A stretch of 64,000 bases of DNA. Source: Theobroma cacao (taxonomy: Eukaryota; Streptophyta; Magnoliopsida; Malvales; Malvaceae). The notes beneath the pieces are model-generated. The model searched no databases. It was given only the letters and a program-made list of their open reading frames with translations, and was not told the origin of the DNA. Numbering within the stretch: position 1 is the first letter of the stretch; each line of letters opens with the position of its first letter. The position numbers and the translations under genes were made by a program. The stretch spans positions 21,392,839 to 21,456,838 of the forward strand of contig NC_030858.1 of assembly GCF_000208745.1 (NCBI RefSeq), in the 5' to 3' direction. Below are positions 12,590 through 24,600 of this stretch, one piece after another.

Positions 12590-13200
12590 GGATGAAAGAG
12601 AGAAAAGACAAGAAAGAAGGAGAAAAAATGATGGAGGGTCGGCCAAGAGAATAAAAGAAGAAGAAAGGATAAGAAAAGAAAGGAAGAAAGAAAGAGAGAA
12701 AAAGAAGAAAAGTTTGGAGGGTGAGGAACCCGAGAGAGAGAAGAAAAGTCTACCAACTAAAGAGGAAAGAAAGAAGAAAGGAGAAAGAAAGGAAAGAAAA
12801 GAAAGAAGAAAGAGAGAGGGAGAGTAGCGATGTCGAAGGAGAAGGAAGAAAGAGAAGAAAAAAAGAAAAAGAAGGGAGAAGGAGCTGAGTTTGAGGGGGC
12901 AGTTTTGATGTCATTTTAAGGAGGAAAGGAGAGCTTTTGTTACCATTTTAAGGGAGAGAAAGGGCTAATTTTTGAGGTTTTGGCTATCAATTTTGAGGGT
13001 GAAATGATTAGCTTTGGCTGTTGATTTTTTAGGCTAAAAGGAGCCAAAACTTGCTGCGACGATGAGAGAGAGAGAGGAAGAATTGTGGCCAGCTCGTGAG
13101 TGTAAGGAAGGAAAAAGAGAGAGAAGGGAGGTGTCGCCAACCGATGGGAGAAGAGGAGTAGAAAAGAGAGAGAAAGAAACGGGAAAGAAGAAAAAAATAA
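12590..13200 (+). repeat. GA-rich purine tract within the solo LTR
   Basis: About 600 bases of near-continuous A/G on the + strand, such as GAAAGAAAGAGAGAAAAAG. The same position in other copies of this LTR subfamily is also purine-rich (21400-21500) or, in the reversed copy, pyrimidine-rich (43800-44350). Antisense frames rich in Ser, Leu and Phe here are composition artefacts. Confidence 0.75.
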
Positions 13201-14039
13201 AATAAAAATAAATAATAATTAGTCCATTGGGCCTCCAACAATATATTTGGCAAAGAAGGTTCGGTGGGCTGCAATATTTTACTTGGGTTAGCATTTAAGC
13301 GCAAGTGAGGTAAAAATTAAAATCAAGCCTTTTCTTTGTGGATCCATAATGGAGTAAGTTGTTTGGGTTTAGTCCAATTCATTGGGTTGAATGTGTGATA
13401 TAATGATATAGAATAAGTTGAATTATTTGGTATAAATGTTTTAGAATTGTTAGATAATATTTAAAATATGAAAATTATTATAAGTACAATATATAAAGGT
13501 AAATATCAATAGTAAGAAAATCAATAATAGATTTAGTTAGTTTTAAAATAATAATGGTCATAGTAATAATAAGTGAATGATGAGGATGAAAAATGTGAAT
13601 TAGATTAAGGATTAATTGATTTAAGTTTTGCCGTACGCGTGTATAATTAAATATATTGAGTTTGGATTATTGCTTGGAAGTGTCAAATTAAAGGTAGTGC
13701 ACTATAGTGGCGTGTAAGAGGAAATAACAAGCGACCGGTAAGTAGGAACAGCTAGATATGCCTCCGAACAAATAGCGATGTAATATCCCGTTATCGTAAG
13801 GTGAGTGAACTTGCATAAAAATTGTTTTGAGATTGGGGCATGCACGGTTGATTGAATCTATCAAAATATTTTGTTTTTCTTCCTTTAAAACATGCATGGG
13901 AACAAGCCTTTAATGAAACGTGTTGCGTTGTAAAATGTGACTGTAATTGATTTGTGTACTTATATGTCATGTTGATGTATATATGTAAATATATGATTAT
14001 GTGATAAATACTGATAAGTAATATTGTGTGATAAATATA

Positions 14040-14265
14040 ATCCTGTGTGTGCGCGATGTGGGGGATGGGATGCACATGCTGGTGATGACGGGTGTGGGAG
14101 TGTGGTCGGTGATATGGCCTATGCGCGATGTAGGGGTTGCACATAATGGCATTTGATGTGTATGAGTAGGGAGTGCACACGATGATGTTGATGTGTGCGA
14201 GTAGGGAGTGCACACGATGACTCTGGCTATGTGCGCTTGGAGTGCACATGAGCTGGGTGAGGTGG
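14040..14265 (+). repeat. Tandem array in solo LTR (degenerate units)
   Basis: Four to five degenerate units with the core TGTGCGAGTAGGGAGTGCACACGATGA. It is the counterpart of the arrays at 1112-1240, 8252-8325 and 57180-57330. Downstream, the palindrome cluster is reduced to a single eroded copy near 14471. Confidence 0.7.
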
Positions 14266-16059
14266 TGGTTGTATACATGCTTGTATATATAAATATATAT
14301 ATGCATTATATATGTTTTTATATGCTACAGAAAAGGGAATGAAAATAATATGTGATTGCATTGAATATTGAGAAAACATGATTATTGTCAATGTGTTCAA
14401 TTTAAAGTACAATGTGGCATGAGTGGATTTTCCTTGGGGTAATGAAAACCCCTTCGATTTTATTTGGCCAAAATCTCACTATAGCGAAAATTAATCTATT
14501 ATGCTTGATTTACTTGAATTCTATTAAAGTTTTCACTCTTCAACTTTTTATGGTTCATGGATCCTTCCTCATAGAGTGATTAAACAACCAAGGGTTTGAA
14601 ATGAGGGGTTTTAATAACAGTTAAACTAAATTACATTGTTTTTGAACTTAAGTGCATCATGATTTCTAAACCTTCCTTAACGTTGCTTGTTCCCTTCTTA
14701 TGTTCACTCACTGAGTTGGTGCTCACGTTTTTAAACTTCATGTTTTAGGTTTCTTGAGTTAAAGGTGATTGGATCCTACGATAGTGTGCTCCTCCCTATC
14801 CATTGCTCGATAGATTTACCATAACACTAAACGATAGCAACTGCGCCCAGAATCACTCCGCTGACGGTCAAGGTCTAATGATGTGTATATGAATACTTGA
14901 TGTGAAATATTAAGATTCATTTGTCGATTTATATATGTATATAATGGTTGATGATGCCATTCTGAATGCATAATTGGGTTTTATGAATTATTTTCAAAGG
15001 AACTATATTTGAACACTATGGATTTTGGATTTTAAAGAGATGTGGATTAATGTATAAGATTATATAAATAGGCTTGCTTGGGCTTAGTGGGCTGAGCCCA
15101 TTGGGCCCTTGCACCGGTCATGGTCCGAGAATTGGGCTATGATAGCAGGCGATTGAGATGAAATGAGATGTTAGCTTTTTGGAAGTGTTCAACTGAACTC
15201 ATAAGCGTTTAGGGGGTCATGGTGATTTTATAGATAACAAGTCCAAGTTTACGAGTGTACGTACAAAATTGAGTAATTTTGACTTTAAAGTTGACGACCG
15301 TAGTTGAATATTAATCTTATTTAATTTTTTATGTAGGAAATGTATAATTCTGTACTATCGCAGAAGTATGATGAGGATTCACCTTCTCAGCCAGAATTCG
15401 ATTCGAATGCTTGGACTAAAGCAATTTGAGGGATGGAGACTACACGTACTCAAGTGTATGGGTTTGGTACTCGAGTGCCTGCTACAGCTTTACTTACTGA
15501 AACACACAGTAATGTAGCAACATCTGAGTCTGCGTGTGGCCCTATCAACTCAAACGCTACTAATCCCGTAATTGCATTGGAAGAAAAAATGAAAAATCTT
15601 TCAGAAAACTTGGGTAAGACACGTGAGGAAATACGTGAGGAAATATGTGAAGAAATTAAGAATGTAATGGCGGAAAGCATGAGTGAATTTATGGCACGTA
15701 TGGAAACCATGATCATGACTAATGCGCTTTCAAAACAAGAAAATGCGGGACCTTTAAGCTAACATCTTGACAAGTAAGATCACATTTCATGATATAATGT
15801 CTATTTTTCACTGCTACACTTCGATACTTTTTAGAATAGCTGTTTAATAACACATTTAGCTTTGTATTCATATGTGTTCAACTTTTTTAGATATTGTGTG
15901 TTAGGGTAATTTTTAATTGTATGAATTTGACTTTGAATCTTGATTTTTAATGTGTGTTTCTTTTATATATGTTGAAAGTCAAATGTGGATGTGAATTGAT
16001 AATTTACTATCGAAATGGAAATTGGTAATTTTTTTGGAAAAGCATTAGTAGAAGATATG

Positions 16060-16590
16060 TAATTGAAATTTAGTGAAATAATTTCTGTTGAAAATGCGTT
16101 TCTTAATATAAAAGAATTCCGTTGGAAATGCTTTCCCAATGGAATTTTTCGTCAGAAATGTTTTTCCAACGAAATTTTTCGGTGGAAATTTTCAATGATT
16201 TTTTGTTGGAAAAGCATTTCCAACGGAAAATTCCATTGGAAAAGCATTTCCAACGAAAAATTCTGTTAGAAAAACAATTCCAAAGGAATTTGTTTCCAAC
16301 GGAATTTTTTGTCAGAACTTTTTTTTTGAACAAAAAATTCCATTAGAAATTTCCAACGAAATTCTTTTCACAGTTGTTTCCAACGAAATTCCAATGGGAT
16401 AACCTACAAAAATCATATTTTTCCAACGAAATTTTTCAACGGAATTTTTCGTTGGAAATTTCTAATAGATTTCCAACGAAAAGTATTACCGACGAGGCTT
16501 TTACCGACAGAATTTCCAACTAATTTTTCCATTGGAAATCCATCGAAAATGCCTTTTTCCAACGAAAAATTCCGTTGGAAATAGGTTGTT
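16060..16590 (+). repeat. CACTA subterminal repeat block
   Basis: I count a dozen exact CCAACG/CGTTGG cores in both orientations, in contexts such as TTTCCAACGGAATTTTTCG, plus one-base variants. In CACTA elements such short subterminal motifs bind the accessory transposition protein. The inverted arrangement gives frames that read as Phe/Lys-rich peptides on both strands; these are not genes. Confidence 0.88.
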
Positions 16591-16601
16591 TTTTGGTAGT
16601 G
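16589..16601 (+). repeat. CACTA terminal inverted repeat (3' end)
   Basis: TTTTTTGGTAGTG, which reads CACTACCAAAAAA on the minus strand. The following TCT (16602-16604) would be the 3-bp target duplication. The partner terminus was not found. Confidence 0.88.
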
Positions 16602-16604
16602 TCT

Positions 16605-17102
16605 ATATATATACATATGATAACTTTATGATATAGAGTTATTATAGAGAGTTATTTGGTCTTAATCTTAGTTAATAATTTGCTATGTTCTTGAGTCAAG
16701 GAAATTTTGAGAAATACCCTCATTATAAGCCCAATTAAAAAACGACCCTCATTATAATTTTAACTGTTTTTGCCAATTTTTGACTTGACTTGACAATAAT
16801 GCCTTTTAAACTATTTGAAACAAATTAAATGGTCCTAGGTTTCTCTATCCTCCCATCCATATAAAAATTTCAAAATTAAATCATAATTTCTCTATCTCGT
16901 TGTCTAGCTCTCTAATGCAATCAAGGTTTATCTTGCCATCCAACTCTCTCTCACCATCCCAAAGAGTAGAGATAACATCAAGTTATGTGTTTTGGGTTCT
17001 TAGGTTTATTTGTCGATATTCATAGAACCTAAAAGTTGATGGGTAAGTTATATGACTTTGGCAACTTAAACATGACTGCAAGTAATGAAATCAATTAGTT
17101 AT
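16605..17102. other. Spacer between CACTA end and a solo LTR; possible MULE 5' terminus near 16700
   Basis: No ORF. The stretch from 16700, GGAAATTTTGAGAAATACCC, has the look of many plant MULE termini, and sequence downstream can be joined (through the GTTAT and AATTG target sites) to the minisatellite and the MULE transposase. With insertions removed, the distance to the last MULE fragment is about 4 kb, a reasonable MULE size. I could not find the matching inverted end, so this is inference. The block also contains the hairpin GATAACTTTA...TAGAGTTAT (16619-16642). Confidence 0.35.
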
Positions 17103-19886
17103 TGCCACGACCCAAACTTGGGGGCCATGACTGGCGCACGAGCCCAATAGCTAAGCCCATTAAACCTAGAGCAAGCCTCAGTATTCAAAACCATACAACA
17201 CATAGCAAATGGATGCTATACATCATATTTGTCACTAGAATTTAAATTCAACACATCATGCCGTGCTGGGCACAATCCATGCATTCATCATAAGGTCATA
17301 CATTGACCGTTTAAGGCGGGTTCGTAACTAACAACCCTTAGTACACAATATCACATGGCACTCAGTGCCTACAATATTCAAAGTATGATACTTTCTTAAC
17401 TTAGCATTTCAAGTCCAGAAGCTAATGTGGACTTGATCGAGTGGAGTAATTAAGACGGGAAAACTACCAAATGCCAAAATCGGTTTGTCAATAGACCAGT
17501 CTTACCATGCTCTATCCAATAGCCTATTTATCTACACATGGTACAAAGTGGGTGAGTACCATGATACTCAGTGAGTGGTGCACATAATAAAGTCATACAC
17601 ACATATATAAACATATATAAAGTATTGCACTCTCGGTGCAACCAAATGTTCTAACAACCATCTCCAACCATAGGGGCATACCGTTCTCCCTAAGGTCTTT
17701 AATAAGGGGAATATCATCATCTCTAATGCCTCCAAAGTATATCATATACAGTACTAGGCTTATTTTTGAAGTTATATAAGTCATGTTTCACAACACATTC
17801 TAGTTGATGGTTTCATATTAAATTCCATTTAGCCTAATCGAGGCTATATCTTTGAGTGGTCCTCCCCTAAACATCAATAAATCACACACTTTGGCCAGTC
17901 GGGGGAGAAAAAAATCATGCCCAATGCAAAAGCATCTAGTGAAATATCAAAATCATCGTCCGGAGCAATCTCTTCACGGATGGCATCACAATCCTCGTCC
18001 GGGGCAATATGCCAACAAATGGCATCACTTGGAGTATTCTTCACGGATGGCATCACAATCATAGTCCAAGGGAATATCCCAACAGATGACATCACCCAGA
18101 GTATTCTCCACAAATGGCATCATAATCATCATCTTGAGTAATCTCTCGATAGATGGCATCGTACACAATAGGCGGGAATCATAGGTGGGATTTCAACCAC
18201 TGCCCTTATTTACCACCATCTCTGAGGCATGGACATAGTCACAGGGATATAGAACTCCACTCATCCTTAAGTCAGATCGATGTCCGGAACTCATTCCTCA
18301 GACAGAACACATTTCCACAATGAGATCATGTCTCTATATTTCCATATGTCCACAACATGGTGACGATCACATTTATTGAGCCTCATCTATCAATAAGCTC
18401 ATTTAAGTTCTAAATACCTCATTAATCATGGCTTATTGGCTATGTATACATCAACAATCTCATTTATATTCAATTATGGCCTAATAGCCATATATACAAG
18501 AATAATATCATATCAAATCATGCATCAACATTTTGTTAACAAATGGGCAATCTAATCCCACATCGTAGTATCACCATCATAATGATTTAATCACCACATA
18601 TCCAGTAGCCATCAAAATCATACATCACCTAGATGTCTGATAACTCATGCTTCTTGATGGCATTCATAAAACATGCATATATATTAACATATCTATAAAC
18701 CATATATTAACCTAGGTACATCCATCTAGGCAATTACATTCACACACATACATAATTCTCTAGCCTAGGCATGCTCATTTAAGCCTACATTCATAATATT
18801 GTACCAGTACAACGCATATTGCATGTGTTATGCATCACATGCATTTAATAAATCCCATTCATAGTGACAATTTAATGGTGCTCCTCAACGAAGCTTTAAT
18901 CTTTAGCCTTCAATCATGTTTTAGCTCACAAACATGCTCAAATAACTCGATAATCCCTTAAGCACATCAAAACATTATAAAACCCATTAAATCCTAGCAT
19001 TCTAAAAATGCCAGCTTTTTAAAAGATAGCTAAATCCTTAGCAATTCAACTATAAGCTCAGATCCTTCAACAATAAGCTAAACCCATACCTTAGAAGCCG
19101 GGTTTGTACAATTGTTTATCCCAAATCTTTAGTCAACTTAATGGGATCAATTTTCCTCAAAGTTGGACCAAAATTAAATCTTAGGTTATGAACCTACTAA
19201 ATTGAGAATTAACCAACAAAAACACTAAATCTTACCTTTAGGAGTGTTTTTGAAGCTTGGATCTAGCTCAAATAAGCTCTACACATCACCTTGAGACTTA
19301 GGGTTTGAAATTAGTGGAAAGAGAGATAACAAATCAAATCCACACTTTTGGAAGTGCAAATCCTCACTTTTGGCAATTTAAATCCAAGATTAAGCATTAG
19401 AGTGTGAAATTTTTGAGTGGGGTGAAATTTGAGAGAAATCAGATGAGAAAATGAAGAAATAGAAGAAAATGGAGGATTTTGTTGGTTTTGGGGCATTCAA
19501 GCCCGATTTTTGCTAATTTGGCACCTCAAGATCAACTATGGGGGCTCCAGAGTTAATCCTGGACCAGATTGTTTAGTCTTGCCCCCATTTCCTACCCTTG
19601 AATCGACTACAAGGGTTCTGTACTTGATCTTGGGTCAGTGTTATTTTTTACCCCTAAATTTTTACTTCACAAATTATTAACCTTTAAATTTCTACTTCAT
19701 AGGATCGATCCTCCAAGCATTGGGATCAACTCTTGAGGTTCAAATTTGCAAAAAATGGTTCTTTTGAAGCCTAAACTCTTTCCAAATCTCCTCCACAACC
19801 TCCAATCATTCACATTTCACTTAAGATCAACCTATGAGCTAGTCTAGCATCATGCACAGTTAACATTAAAAATTGGGGATGTTATA
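17103..19886 (-). mobile_element. Solo LTR, minus strand, 2784 bp
   Basis: Read on the minus strand it starts TATAACATCCCC (from TGTAAC, one C to T) and ends with the family's GGGTCGTGGCA. GTTAT flanks it on both sides (17098-17102 and 19887-19891). No interior, primer site or purine tract. It contains a tandem array at about 17840-18200. Its left 1.66 kb matches the truncated LTR at 61578-63139. Confidence 0.92.
17840..18200 (-). repeat. Tandem array inside the minus-strand solo LTR
   Basis: About six or seven degenerate units of 36-40 bp with the core CGGATGGCATCACAATC and TCGTCCGGGGCAAT. It sits where the ~50-bp array lies in the other family members but has a different unit, so the array has diverged or been replaced in this branch. 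Confidence 0.7.
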
Positions 19887-20026
19887 GTTATTAGGCATTT
19901 CATGAATATTTTTTAGGCATTGTGTCACTAGATGTTAGGTATTGTGTGACTAGATATTGGGCATTACATGACTGGTTGTTATGTATTGCGTGAGTTAAGC
20001 ATTACGTGATTGGTTTTTAAGAATTG
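19887..20026 (+). repeat. Minisatellite block 1, left part (unit about 20 bp)
   Basis: Imperfect copies of TTTTAGGCATTGTGTGACTGG. The block is cut after AATTG (20022-20026) by the solo LTR of 20027-40362 and resumes at 40363. Its left edge abuts the GTTAT duplication of the 17103-19886 LTR. Confidence 0.82.
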
Positions 20027-23000
20027 TGTAACACCTTGTACCCTCGTATAGAAGCCAATACGACCTTATTGACAAGACAAAGGGTTAATTGACATAAATT
20101 TAAGTGCCAAAGAGTGGTAATGGGTGAAAGGAATTTTTGAAATAAAATATTTGTACGAGAAAAAATAATAATAAAATAATAATATTTTATCAAAGATGAA
20201 TTAGCGAAGTTAAAAGGCGATTTGGAAGTGAACCGAGGCCAAGTGAGACACTTTGGGACTTGAGGAGACAAGTGGAGGATTTTAGCATAAAATAATATTT
20301 TATTAATAAAATAATATTAAAATATTAATATTTTATCTATTGTTGAAATTAGTTGTAACACCCTGTACCCTCGTTTAGAAGCCAATAAGACCCTATTGAT
20401 GAGATGAATGGTCACTTGACGTAAATTTAAGTGCCAAAAAGCAGTGACAGGCGAAAAAAATATTTTGGAACAATATAATATTTTATAAATAAAATAATAT
20501 TAAAATAGTAATTTTTTTATTATTGAAATTTGTCAGAAAGTAGGGTTATATGACTAATCTAAGTGGAGGAGAAGAAGCAATGAAGGATTTTGAAGAAAAA
20601 CACCGTTAATGAGGCTTGCGTGTCTTTATTAAATAAAGTTAGTGCAGGTAAGTATATATTTAAATATTATGGTGACACCTTGATGAAGCGCGAATTTTAT
20701 ATTTTGTTTGTACACATGTAAAGGAACGAAAATAGAAGGAAATTAGAGTTTAAGAAAAGTTGGAAGGACCCAATTGTAAAGGATGAAAGTTGGAGGGGTC
20801 ACATGGTAAATAAGGAAAAGTTTGAGGACTCATTTGTAATTTCAATATTTGAAGTTAAAAGGGGAATTTCCTAACCAAGGAAGTTTAGATTATGAGAAAT
20901 ATGAGATATACATATGAAAGTTACTATTACATGCAAACTATGGTGTGCAAAAAGGAAAAGTTAGTGGTAGACATGTGGGACCCCCACCATGTGGAGTAAA
21001 AGAAAGAATAAGACTAAAATTTATTTGCATGTAATGTGATTGGTGCATTGGTGGTCAAATGAAGAAAGAAGAAAGTGGGTTGCATGTACTTTGAATGGGT
21101 CAAATAGTGACTAAATAAAATATGAAGTAAATGTATTGCATGGAATAAAAAAAATGAAAAGAAAGAATAGAAATGCAAGGTCACGAGTGGAAAGGTTGCA
21201 AGCCTTTTTGCCTTGTAATTTTATCACATAAAATAAAAGGAAGAATGCCAACAAGCCATCAAGCTTTGGGTAATCTGCCCATGCAAGAATAGTAAAGAGA
21301 AAAGAAAATAATGGAAAAGGTGTGGCTTTTGGCAATCCGCCCATGTGCGGGCAAAAATAAAAAAATGAAAGCCATTTTCAAGGCTTGGCCTTGAGGAGTC
21401 CACCCATAACCAAGAAGAAAAGAGAAAGGAGAAGAAAGAAAGAAGAAAAAAGAAAGGGGAGGAAAGAAAGAAAGAAAAAAGAGAGAAAGGAATAAAGGTT
21501 TAGTTGGAGAAGCTAGAGAAAAATCGAGAGGTTTTTCCTCCCACCCACATGCCATTGTTGAAATTTAAGGAGAGCTTGGTGGTTTGGCTTAAAGATTTCA
21601 AGGTAAAAAAGGTAAAAATTGTTAGTTTGATTGAATGCATACTTTTTAAATCGATTATAATGTGTGAAAATATATGTGGTAGCAAAATAATACCTTATGG
21701 GTGCTAAGAAAACCCTGCATGTTGGTGAATCACAAAGAATGTGAGATTTTGCTAACAAGGAGCTTGAGATTTCTTGGTTTTTGATCAAGTTGAATTATTA
21801 AGGGAAGGTAAGACAATTGTGGCCTAATCCTTGATTGTTTATGCTAAATGATTGTGGGTTAAAAAGAATGTCTATGTTGGTTGTGAGATTTGATGTTGTG
21901 AGAATGTAATGTTGAAGAAAGTAAAGGACAAGGATTATGCATGAAAAGATTTAAAATTTCTTTGGTAAAGTTGCTACCATATATAATTGTGTGTAAGCAT
22001 GGGTTAACCATGAAATTTGGTTAAGAATTTATTAGTTGATTTGCTGCCATGCATGAGTACAATTAAATGAATTGGGTTTGAATGGTTGCTAGAGAGTGTA
22101 TAAGTAAAGGAAGTGTATTGTAGTGGCGTGCCAGACGAGGTAACGGGTGACCAGCAAGTAGGATTAGTTATATACAAACTCGAATCAATAGCGACGTAGT
22201 GTCCCATTATTGTGAGGTGAGTAGGGGGTGTCTATTTTAAGATTCCCATAATTATGTATATATATATATATGCACGTGTTGATTTACTTTAAATGCGAAT
22301 TTGTGGAAAGCATGAGCTGGTAGAATTCTAGGTATTTTTTAGATGCTTAAATGTTTGATAGTGTTTTGATTATATATATATAAGCTATATATGTAAAAGT
22401 GTTTTTAAACTAGAAATAGGCTTTTTAATAGGATTCATATTAAAATGTGCCTTATAATTTGTGTGATGTGCATTCATGTATAAAACACATATTCACCATG
22501 CGGATTGATGTTTCAAACTCATGCAAAGATTTTATGTTGAAGGACTTATAAGGGATTTCATCATGTTACTATGTTGAATGTTTCGAAAATGGTTTCGAAA
22601 TTGGCTTTTGAGAACGCAACTTGATTTTTAAAGTGGTTTTATTAAACCGAGAGATTCGAGAGTAGGTCGGATGTCACATCGAAAAAGTGTGACCCTTGTG
22701 CACAAGTGAGCTCTAGCTAGAGAACCTTTGGGTCGTCGACTAGCGATTAGACATGGCTGAGGCCATGGTCTGTGTTGTACATACGTGGCTAGGTGTGAAA
22801 CCTTGATCTTTATAGACTCGTAGCTAGAAGTAGACATGATATCACGGACTATGGGTAATTTCGTCATTTCTTTAATGAGCCTTTAAAAGTATGCTTTCAA
22901 ACATTATTAAGGCCTAAGTAGGCCTAAGGCACAAATGAATGATGGAAATAAGGATAAAATGATGAAGGAAACAGAAATAATGATGATTTCTAAGGTAGGG

Positions 23001-23914
23001 GCAAAATGGTCATTTTTCATCTCAAGTTGAAATTTTTAAGTTTTCATGAACCCAAGTATTTCTAGACTATTATGGACTTTATCTTAGTGTCAAAAGAGTA
23101 AAAATATTGCATAAAGGATTGGAGGAAGACAAAGCTAACTTGTTAAGGGCATTTTCGTAATTTAAGTGAAGTTTCGATAAGCTTAGGCTATAAATATCTC
23201 ATTTCTCCAGCAGCTTCCTTATTTTTCTAGCAGCTTCTTGTTCTTCTTCTTCCTCATCTCACATTTCTTCATCTTCTATGGAAGCCTCCCTTAAAGCTTC
23301 CATAACTTTCTCTCTCTAGCTTCAATTTTCATGCTTTTGAGCACTTTTTCATAGAACCTTTTGTGCTCTTTTTCTCTCGCACCTTAAAACCCTCAAAAGT
23401 CTTTGTTCAGCACTTTCTCTCACTAGTTGGAAGTTTAAGAGAGAGAAAGAGAGACTTGCCATAGTAGCTTGAAAACTCTTGAAAAGGAGTTCAACTATAA
23501 GTCCACCAAGGTGAGAGATGAGTTAGGGTTGATTTTAGGTGGTTAGAGATGGCTAATAATTAGAATTATAGGCTGTTATATTTTTTATGGTTATATTGTG
23601 TGTGATAGGTTCCAACTAGGCCTCACATGTCCGTTTGAAACAATAATCGAAGTTAGAGTCAATTAAAGATTCAACAAATATCTGCGAGTGAACTTGCATT
23701 AACATGTTTTGGGATTAGGGCATATGTGTTTGATGAAATCCATTGAAAAATTTTATCTGGTTCTTTCTAAAATATGCATGGGAACAACCTTTTAATGAAA
23801 CGTTTTGCGTTGTGGAATGCGACTGTGATGAAGCCATGTGCCCTGTGTTATGTTGATATATATGTATATCTAAATATATATGATGTGTATTGATAGTCAT
23901 ATTGTTTGCAATTA

Positions 23915-24070
23915 TAACCGAGCCTGTGCGCGATGTGGGGGAGCACATGTCGGTAATGATGGGTGCGGGAGTGTGGATGATGATATTGCATGTGCACGAT
24001 ATGGGGGGATGCACACGATGACTCCAGCTATGTGCACGATGTGGGGGCTGCACATGAGTTGGGTGAGATG
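23915..24070 (+). repeat. Tandem array in third-level solo LTR
   Basis: Degenerate units with the core TGTGCGCGATGTGGGGGAGCAC and GATGACTCCAGCTATGTGCACG. It is the counterpart of the arrays in the other LTRs; here CGATGTGGGGG replaces the CGAGTAGGGAG form. Confidence 0.65.
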
Positions 24071-24251
24071 GTGGTGGTATTGGTGTTTATATATGTTTAT
24101 ATATTTATATGTGATAGAAAGTTTATGATTATAATATGTGATTGAAATGAATAATGAGAAACTTGATTATTGTCAATGTGTTCACTTTGATGTGCAATAT
24201 GGTAGGAATGGATTTTATGGCATGTGAAAATCCCTTAATTGTCATCTGCCC

Positions 24252-24600
24252 TGAATCTCGCTGCAGCGAGAAACTCTCGGGTGGTGGGGGTACAAACCAG
24301 CCCTGTTTCTCATTGTAGCCAAAAAGAATTCTCACTGCAGCGAAAATGGATTCTTGCTGCAGCGAGAAACTCTCGGGTGGTTAAAAAATTTCTAGTGTAG
24401 TACTTTTGCTTTGACATAGATTTTGACCACCTTCCAATCAGAACTGGGCAAAGTTGTAAACATAAAAGTTGTAGGTCAGCCTCTTAGCTTTCTAATGGTC
24501 CAAAAATTATGTCAGTTGGACTTCTTTAGTGGGAGATATTATTAAAAAACAAAAACATATGCAAACCAAGAATGTTTCTCATTGCAACGAGAAACTTGCT
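24252..24600 (+). repeat. Palindrome cluster and conserved block in third-level solo LTR
   Basis: Copies of TCTCGCTGCAGCGAGA at 24256-24271 (exact) and, eroded, to about 24370 and at 24575-24598. The ~105-bp block with AACTGGGCAAAG and TTCTTTAGTGGGAGATAT lies between them. Confidence 0.75.

Larger units (their letters stand above)
12007..15144 (+). mobile_element. Solo LTR, 3138 bp, mosaic of two subfamilies, inside the CACTA gene
   Basis: It starts TGTAATACCCC and ends GGGCTATGATA (TG...TA, the last C changed to T). GCAGG stands on both sides (12002-12006 and 15145-15149), a perfect 5-bp target duplication. There is one LTR only, with no primer site or purine tract inside, so it is a solo LTR left by recombination. 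Its left 1.8 kb matches the TGTAACACC LTR subfamily (GGGTAAGTA...AAATATTATGGTGA near 12286, a GA-rich tract, GTAGGAACAG near 13741). Its right part, from about 13800, matches the subfamily of the LARD-like element (GTGAGTGAACTTGC...GGGCCCTTGCACC). Confidence 0.93.
10860..15762 (+). pseudogene. CACTA accessory protein (plant Transposase_24 / Ptta family), split by a solo LTR
   Basis: Spliced pieces can be followed. Exon about 10860-11210 reads through RSRGTGLSVG and ends at a GT donor (GAGGAAAG/GTATGT), with in-frame stops near 10980. A second exon, about 11307-11433, reads NHFNGPWSTWRKVPNDIK. A third, about 11525-11859, carries VRRIWDKICFDRLKEML and then KARQNRLTPKERSIPKHIGG, the conserved Trp/Arg/His/Gly core of the family. 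After the solo LTR, 15150-15250 reads THKRLGGHGDFIDNKS, a conserved downstream block. The last exon, about 15338-15762, reads SQPEFDSNAWTKAI, a stop, TQVYGFGTRVP and a coiled-coil-like Glu/Lys tail ending at 15762. Several stops and the LTR insertion make it non-functional. Family recognition is from memory of conserved motifs, and exon limits are approximate. Confidence 0.8.
10490..16601 (+). mobile_element. CACTA (En/Spm) transposon remnant, 5' end missing
   Basis: The 3' end is secure. A terminal TTTTTTGGTAGTG (16589-16601) is the reverse complement of a CACTA terminus, and just inside it is a dense block of short inverted motifs (CCAACG/CGTTGG) typical of CACTA subterminal regions. Upstream lies a spliced gene of the Transposase_24 type that accompanies plant CACTA transposases. 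I find no matching 5' terminus, and the large transposase (TNP2 type) gene is absent, perhaps except for an acidic tail at 10504-10590. A solo LTR (12007-15144) has split the gene. Confidence 0.85.

Noticed and set aside
12529..13304. Antisense Ser/Leu/Phe frames
   Set aside because: Products of the GA-rich LTR tract, not genes.
15450..15716. Antisense 88-codon frame over the CACTA last exon
   Set aside because: It is the shadow of the sense coding sequence, which matches the known family.
16063..16346. Overlapping Phe/Lys/Asn-rich frames on both strands
   Set aside because: They are readings of the inverted CACTA subterminal motifs.
17840..18200. CRISPR-like regular repeats
   Set aside because: Units are degenerate and contiguous with no unique spacers, and they lie inside a solo LTR in plant DNA; the same holds for 62455-62760 and the minisatellites.
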